Below, in pieces: positions 58,813 to 64,000 of a stretch of DNA of 64,000 bases. The notes beneath the pieces were generated by a model. That model was not told the DNA's origin, searched no databases, and saw only the letters and a list, made by a program, of their open reading frames with translations. Every line of letters starts with the position of its first letter. The stretch's first letter is position 1. The stretch is from assembly GCA_002286855.1 (NCBI GenBank), contig NRSV01000003.1, positions 63,432 to 127,431 of the forward strand. Direction: 5' to 3'. The position numbers and the translations under genes were made by a program. This stretch comes from Bipolaris cookei. Its lineage: Eukaryota; Ascomycota; Dothideomycetes; Pleosporales; Pleosporaceae.

Positions 58813-60528
58813 TCACCGCTTATGCGCAACTGCAATCTGCGTCTTCCACCACCTAAAATCGTTCATCTTGAGCAGCGTATACATTTGCGTCATCTGACGA
58901 ATAATCGGGCCAACCCGATAATAAATCAGTGCCCCTACCACCAACTGCACTACGTCTTTGAGCGACTGTGCGCACATGAAAATGGTGAGTGTGTCCCAGG
59001 ATTTGCGGTAGGCTTCGATGAAGACGAGGACGGTGCGAGCGTCGAGTTGGGCTGTGAAGGGAATGTTGGAGTGGGGGTTTTTTGGAGGGGGAGGGGAGGA
59101 GAAAAAGGTACGTACATAGTTAGCGGGCGAAGAAGAGGGAGGGACTGATGATCCAAGTTAAGACGGAGCTGAAGGCAGCAAGTCGTTCGGCCCAGCCGAT
59201 GTACTTACGGAAGAAGAGGAGACTGTCGCTTGTGAGGGGGCCGAGGGTCCATCGGCGGCGTTGGCTTAGGAAGACGGAGAATTTGGTTGGAGCTGTGGTA
59301 TAGGCTTTTGCACCCAGGCATAGGCGGGTTTTGACATCTGGGTTCTCTGATCATACTAAACATATGTGGTCTCGATCCTCGCTCATCATGGATTGGATGG
59401 TTCGGAATAGGCCGTCGGTTTCCTTGAAATAGTATCTGAATTTCTTCGTGATGTTATCGCCGCATGTAGAGTCCTCAACTCGTAGCAGCTGGTAGCATTC
59501 TGGTAGGCCAGTCACCCTCTCGCTTGTGAGACTCTGGCGTTGACGACGGCGGTACTGGCCGACTATGTACTCGGCATTCTGGTAAGTATAGGCGGGCGAA
59601 AACGATGATACATCGGTAGGGTCGGGTCGAATGAAGCCAGTCATGCCAACGATCCTGTCGCCTTCTCTCACGGTTTGAATCAGGTTGGAGACGCATTTGT
59701 CATCGAACCGAGTGTCAGCGTCGATGCCAACAACATAGTCGACATTCTGGATCGATACGCTTTCTCGGAAACCAGAGAGTTCGGCAAACAGATTTGGGCT
59801 GAGCATTGCAAATTCTGGATTTGATTTGCGGTGGTTGAAATTGTAGAAGAAAGATCACATGAGAGTGACTCCGTCTCGTTTGCCGCGGTTTTCATTCTTG
59901 ACCAGGCAGACGATTGGCACGCCTCTGAATTCTCCCTTGACAAGGTAAATTTGCATAGAGGCGCCGTCCCATGAATTGTATGCGTCAGACATGCGAATGC
60001 TGGTGGGAGGCTCAATAATTTCTTCAATTAGATGGGCAGCAGTCGTCTTGGTCGTGCCTTTGGTACTAACGCGACCATTGCAGACTACAATGATGGTTTT
60101 CTTGTGGTCTTCCACAGACTTTTGTGCAGCCAAAGACTCTAATGAAACCATCAGTTCTGCGTATGTCTCATTTTAGCAATAGAGAAGGTACACAAAGCTT
60201 TCTGGTGTTCCGGGAGTCTTGGGGGGTGTCGGTCGGAGGTACCGGACGAGGCCAAAGACGAGAATGGAGTTCATCTCCACGAAGTCAACCACGGGTCGCA
60301 GCGCAACTAGTAGATACAGCCAGCAAAAAATCTGGGTGTAGTTTCTAAGAAGGTGTACCAGGTTCAAACTAGATGGTATTAATTAGCAATCGCTATCTCG
60401 CATGATATGCTAATGCGGTAGCGTGTTACTCACTTCAAAGGAATCAGAGCAGCATATGCCATGTATTTCTGAGTTCTCAGTCGGCGAGTATTGACACTGG
60501 GCAAATTTTCGATTGCGCTGCATAGCAT
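58813..60528 (-). pseudogene. Chitin/hyaluronan-synthase-like GT2 glycosyltransferase pseudogene
   Basis: The conserved order of a processive GT2 synthase can be followed in one phase across three exons: 60528-60434, 60368-59116 and 59051-58813 (introns 65 and 64 nt, canonical). An N-terminal membrane segment (LVHLLRNYTQIFCWLYLLVA) is followed by NETYAELM, the chitin-synthase-type nucleotide-sugar start. IIVVCNGR follows, where related enzymes have VVCDGR, so the UDP-binding Asp appears replaced by Asn. Then come VVGIDADTRFD, TGLPECYQLLRVEDSTCGDN, EDRDH and the catalytic QRRRW in FLSQRRRWTLGPLTSDS. The C-terminal part has a membrane helix (LKDVVQLVVGALIYYRV). Four in-frame stops interrupt it: 60175-60173 (TAA), 59857-59855 (TGA), 59353-59351 (TGA) and 59122-59120 (TAA). 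The exact polymer of the ancestor is unknown. Confidence 0.85.
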
Positions 60529-61534
60529 CTTACCGGACAGTGGAAGTTATCGTTTCCGTAGATATTTTGGTATATTATTTAGTATGACAGCATTTCGAGC
60601 CATGGTGCTTGCAAAAAATATCGTACCCATCTTGAAAGTGGCCAGTTGAACAGATTAGGAATACCAGGAGGAGTAAAAAGGAAAAAGGCATCTGCTTGGG
60701 TACATTACGTGCTCTGAAAAGCAGGAAAGAGTTTGAATGTGTTGGTCTGGAATTATTATATGAGATCTTGCTAGATATACTATTTGTTGAATGGACTCTA
60801 TTGGCTAGCCAGCGCTTGGTGTTAGCAAGATGTCTAAGTCAATACAGCTAGTTGCACGGTGTACACAGCGTGCGGGTAGGTGGGGGTGGCAAGTAACTAT
60901 GGTTCATTGCTATCTCTGTTCTACGTTCAAAGGAAAAAGGGTTGATGTACTCCTGGGTCCGTGCACAAGTATCCGTGGGGAACCGGAGTCACGCGATCAC
61001 TCCCTCAGTGCCTGATTTAGGTTCGGACACTATTCAAGTTTTAAGGCAAGAGCAAACCGAAAACAGGGATGATCATGGCGGACATGTAACAAGAGTTTTG
61101 GCGAAAGTGGCCTACCTGCTAGCCTCTTGGGCAGACACCCACATGTTGCTCGACTCATCCTGCCAGAGAGGGCTATTTTTTCGGCTCCAGATTTCTTTAC
61201 ATCTTGGTATTTGACTACAAGGCTTGGTATCGTGGAAGTTTCACATCCGTGGTAGCCGATGCAGACGTGCAGAAGTTCAACCTCGGGCCGTACAGACGAA
61301 GAATAGCCCTGGAAATAGCGTTAGCACAGATATTGACCTTCAGCCCTACCGCATTCTGGACTACAAAGAATATATACGTCTGCCTTATATGATATAACTT
61401 GATAGATCTAGACACTCTTAATGAATTCCATCGATCTAAATATATATGGTATGATCCGTTCATCACGTTCGCACCATAACCTCGTGTGCTGCCGATCTCT
61501 CTCTGTTTGAAAGGTGCTCTTCCTCATACACGGA
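60529..61534. other. Intergenic region between the divergent GT2 and UDP-glucose dehydrogenase pseudogenes
   Basis: About 1 kb of AT-rich sequence that was presumably the common promoter of the divergent pair. It contains no recognisable coding sequence; short frames are random. A small inverted-repeat element follows at its right end (61535-61664). Confidence 0.5.
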
Positions 61535-61664
61535 GTTGTTAACAATCAATTTGATCAGCAGATTGATTCGAAAATGTGCCACATCACGCTCCGTGACACC
61601 ATACACGTCCTTACTTCCGGCATGTTTGCAAATCAATCTGCCGATCAAATTGATTGTTAGCAAC
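61535..61664. repeat. Imperfect inverted repeat, two 46-bp arms (MITE- or foldback-like)
   Basis: The left arm 61535-61580 begins GTTGTTAACAATCAATTTGA. It pairs with the right arm 61619-61664, whose reverse complement begins GTTGCTAACAATCAATTTGA. The arms match at about 38 of 46 positions, and most differences are C/T or A/G transitions. The spacer is 38 bp. The arms may continue weakly outward (GTAGAG versus ACGGAG). No unambiguous target duplication was found. It lies about 90 bp before the dehydrogenase pseudogene's start codon. Confidence 0.75.
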
Positions 61665-62257
61665 TCTACTCACACAGTAACTTCTAACCTTCTAAAACAT
61701 AATATATATCATTCATCTCAAACCAAATTTTGCTGAATCCTACCATTCACTCCATGACTGAGTCTGACATACCCAGTACTACTGCAATCATCGGGGTGGG
61801 CTATGTGGGAGAACAGCTCATGGAAGCTTTCTCTTCAGCCTTCCCCATAATTGCGTATGAAATTTCTGCTCCCCGCATAGACAATCTGCGTCTAAAGAAC
61901 TCAAAAAAGCACAATGTCAAGTTCTCCACAGACAGTAGAGATTTGCAAAACGCATCATACTTTCTACTTTGTGTGCCGACATCGTTGAGCTTGACCGGTG
62001 GAGTCGATTTCTCGCACATTATCAGTGCAGTGGACATGCTCTACCTCTGTGTGAAAGCCAGTTCCATAGTGGTGGTAGAGAGTACCGTTGCGGTTGGAAT
62101 GATCAGGCAACTACCGGGACCACTGGCTAAAGCTTGTGGCATCTTCGGTGATATTTCGCCTGAAGTAAGACACCCTACACAACTCAGAAACGAGATGGAC
62201 TAATTCTGAAACAGGGAATAGATCCAAGCCGCGTGGAACCCTCGCCTAAATCTATAC

Positions 62258-62431
62258 TGTGGTACGATACAAGATCGAACTCAAAAGATCAAGGGGCGAC
62301 CCGCAATCGAGCTAGTAGAAAAAGCTGAAATCTAATCGCTGCCAAAGAATGGATTGAAGAAGGTGTCTTTTCTACTCTGAAAAGAACTACTATATATACC
62401 CCACAGTCTGATCACGTGATACTACACCACA
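62258..62431. mobile_element. 174-bp MITE inserted in the dehydrogenase pseudogene
   Basis: Interrupts the codons between AAATCTATAC and CCAAGGTTAT. It is flanked by the direct repeat ATAC (62254-62257 and 62432-62435). Ends are inverted: TGTGGTACGATAC at the left, and ..GTGATACTACACCACA at the right, whose complement reads TGTGGTGTAGTATCAC. No coding capacity. The precise left/right base is uncertain by one or two positions. Superfamily is undetermined; the transposon source is unknown. Confidence 0.75.
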
Positions 62432-62626
62432 ATACCCAAGGTTATTTCTCGTCTAGACGACGTTGCGCCGGAGTCGTTGACCATCATTACAAGATTATAT
62501 GAAGCTGTTCTCGATACTGTCGTTCCTATTAGCAAACCAGAAGTAGCTGAGATGTCAAAGCTCTACAAGAATTGCCAGAGAATCATAGCCATCGCCTACG
62601 TGAATGAAATGGCGGACGCCTGTAAG

Positions 62627-63600
62627 CAGGGTTGTAAACAGATAAATCGAATTTATTCAAATCAAATCAAACCAAACCATAGCGCACAAATTTATTTAAA
62701 TATTTGAGTATTGGGATAGGACTCACAGACAAGAACGCGTACAACCATGGTACGACATCTGCTCAGCTACAGTATGGTGGATTTGGTTTTTATCAGAGGC
62801 GAAGAGTGGCTCAGCGAATCTATCCTTCTATTCCCATATATCTCAGAGCAGTGAGCGTAATATCTGGCCTAAAAACTTACATTCCTCATCAGCATTTGAC
62901 ATAGCAATGTCTCTTAACACCAACAACATATTAGCAAGCTATTCCACTGCTCCTTCTACCACTTACAGCAACCTTGACAGTCCTATTAAATCCAACCCGT
63001 CAGAGCGCACCGGAAAGGGGACGAGAGACATACTCCCCGTAGTCGATTACATCGATTACGAAGGGATCGATTGGAGCCGCCTTCCCGGCTATTGCATACG
63101 CAAGCATGGAAGGAGGGTGTGGACAGGATGGGTGCGGGAGTATGTATACGATATCTGAGCAGCCCACTATTACAAGGAAGACTACCGAACTAGACGATTT
63201 TATGGCATCAGTTAGAAAGCCCAGCACTCAATCTACACCTCTGCCTTTGGCTACGCACGATGAATATACAGCGTGGATTGCCACTGCCGATATAGGCGAC
63301 AGCTTGGTGGATGGTCGGATTCAGTATTGGCTTCTCCGAAGACGTCAGTATCCACGTCTATCCCGGATGGCATTCGAACTTTTTTCCAATTCCTGCGATG
63401 TCGTCTGAGCCGGAGCAAATATTCAGCCTGGCAGGACATATGGTTACAGCCCAGAGAGGGGGACTGCAAGCAGATATTATAGGAACGGTTCAATGTATCT
63501 CATCATGGGAGAGAAGTGGGGGTATCCAAATATCCAGATTCAACTAAACCAAATCAAATTGAAGGTCCGATTTGCTTTGATTTATCTGTTTGCAAGCCTG
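62627..63600 (+). mobile_element. Non-autonomous hAT transposon (internal deletion derivative), 974 bp
   Basis: Flanked by a perfect 8-bp target duplication CCTGTAAG (62619-62626 and 63601-63608), the size typical of hAT elements. Terminal inverted repeats of about 22 bp: left CAGGGTTGTAAACAGATAAA.., right end complement CAGGCTTGCAAACAGATAAA.., with two mismatches. Inside are two transposase scraps. One at about 62907-63158 is an N-terminal piece (VVDYIDYEGIDWSRLPGYC). The other, about 63180-63530, matches the C-terminal hAT dimerisation domain (YWLLRRRQYPRLSRMAFELF, then IPAMSSEPEQIFSLAGHMV after a +1 base frameshift near 63391). The catalytic centre is missing, so movement would need a full-length element elsewhere. 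Confidence 0.9.
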
Positions 63601-63667
63601 CCTGTAAGGAACTGGGAATTGATCCTTTTGAAGTCGTCCAAACATCCATGACCAAACCTTTTGGATA

Positions 63668-63835
63668 TGTCAGGGCGGGCTCCTAGAGGAGCCAAGCACG
63701 CAGCCATACGCGCCAACCACTCAGCCAAAAAGGCAGACACAAGACAACAAGCCAAGCTTGTTGCTCGCATGACTGATACTTAAACTTACTGCGTCCTCGC
63801 AGGCTGATAGAGCCTAGCACTCTAGCTCCGTGACA
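63668..63835. mobile_element. Third insertion, about 168-bp MITE, in the dehydrogenase pseudogene
   Basis: Separates KPFG-Y (..TTTTGGATA) from its continuation GGATATCTACC. The repeat GGATA at 63663-63667 and 63836-63840 is the likely target duplication. Ends are partly inverted: left TGTCAGGGCGGGCT.., right end complement TGTCACGGAGCTAG... A hAT-type reading (element from CAGGG at 63671, with 8-bp repeats GGATATGT/GGATATCT differing at one base) is the alternative. No coding capacity. Confidence 0.65.
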
Positions 63836-64000
63836 GGATATCTACCTATGTATCCCTCACTAGGCATTGGAGGTCACTGCATTCTCGTCAATCCGACATA
63901 TCTCATGCCAACTTGTAAACTCCCGCTGCTTAACAGGCGCACGATCGTATGATGACCCGGCCATCACGTATTACTAGTTACTTCCCACAGTCGATACTCG

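Larger units (their letters stand above)
61754..64000 (+). pseudogene. UDP-glucose 6-dehydrogenase-like pseudogene cut by three insertions; runs off the window
   Basis: The ancestral enzyme would oxidise UDP-glucose to UDP-glucuronate. Start ATG 61754. The Rossmann motif is AIIGVGYVGEQL, followed by VVESTVAVGMIRQL. Exon 1 is 61754-62164 and a canonical 50-nt intron follows (62165-62214). Coding resumes with GIDPSRVEPSPKSI at 62215-62257, is broken by a MITE, continues PKVISRLDDVAPESLTIITR to 62626, and is broken by a hAT element. It resumes ELGIDPFEVVQTSMTKPFG from 63609, is broken by a third element, and resumes GYLPMYPSLGIGGHC from about 63836. That last piece carries the GGHC box of the UDP-sugar dehydrogenase active-site Cys. 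A one-base deletion then shifts the frame near 63930. Removing the insertions would leave nearly continuous similarity, so the gene was probably functional until recently. Confidence 0.85.

Noticed and set aside
59351..60151. Treating the GT2 fragments as two separate intact genes
   Set aside because: They are in the same phase, separated by a single TGA (59857-59855), and together reproduce the ordered motifs of one synthase.
62165..62214. A fourth insertion in the dehydrogenase
   Set aside because: It has GTAAGA..CAG ends, 50 nt, phase 0 and no flanking duplication; it is an ordinary intron.
1..64000. tRNA, rRNA or CRISPR features
   Set aside because: I scanned for B-box-like GGTTCGA words, rRNA-like blocks and regularly spaced repeats. 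Only isolated partial matches (for example near 3344, 9072 and 60361) were found, without cloverleaf or array context.

Overview
This window is nuclear DNA of a filamentous ascomycete. Spliceosomal introns of 46-78 nt with GT..AG (once GC..AG) ends and CTAAC/CTGAC-like branch sites interrupt most multi-exon genes. Intergenic regions are long, and the gene families (ERG3, HEM1, GSH2, HIS6, THO2, RBG2, ERF4) are fungal orthologues. Protein style and the small hAT/MITE elements suggest Dothideomycetes, probably Pleosporales; this is an inference from recall and no search was run.

Layout. (1) 1-5.1 kb: 3' end of a Snf2/Sth1 chromatin-remodelling ATPase (+), then HIS6 (-, histidine synthesis) divergent from FAF1 (+, 40S ribosome assembly). 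(2) 5.1-25.7 kb: a gene-poor tract of about 20 kb. The only convincing gene is a four-finger C2H2 transcription factor (-, 13.6-15.2 kb), with roughly 10 kb of non-coding DNA upstream of it. (3) 25.7-57.1 kb: a dense housekeeping block. In order: a proline racemase-like enzyme (-), ERG3 sterol C-5 desaturase (-), RBG2/DRG2 GTPase (-), an MBOAT wax-synthase-like acyltransferase (+), ERF4 of the Ras palmitoyltransferase (-), a TMEM198-like seven-helix protein with a long coiled-coil tail (-), GSH2 glutathione synthetase (-), an uncharacterised SAM-like protein (+), HEM1 5-aminolevulinate synthase (+), and THO2 of the mRNA-export THO complex (+). (4) 57.1-64 kb: a decayed accessory locus. A chitin/hyaluronan-synthase-like GT2 glycosyltransferase pseudogene (-) is divergent from a UDP-glucose 6-dehydrogenase-like pseudogene (+). 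The dehydrogenase is cut by three separate insertions: a 174-bp MITE, a 974-bp hAT deletion derivative with an 8-bp target duplication, and a MITE of about 168 bp.

The living genes are unlinked housekeeping functions, not a pathway cluster. The one functional association is the pseudogene pair. UDP-glucose dehydrogenase makes UDP-glucuronate, and a processive GT2 synthase could polymerise it into a glucuronic-acid polysaccharide. The right edge therefore looks like a lost two-gene polysaccharide locus that has become a landing pad for transposons. No CRISPR, tRNA or rRNA was recognised. Exon boundaries were worked out by hand from splice motifs and conserved protein motifs.
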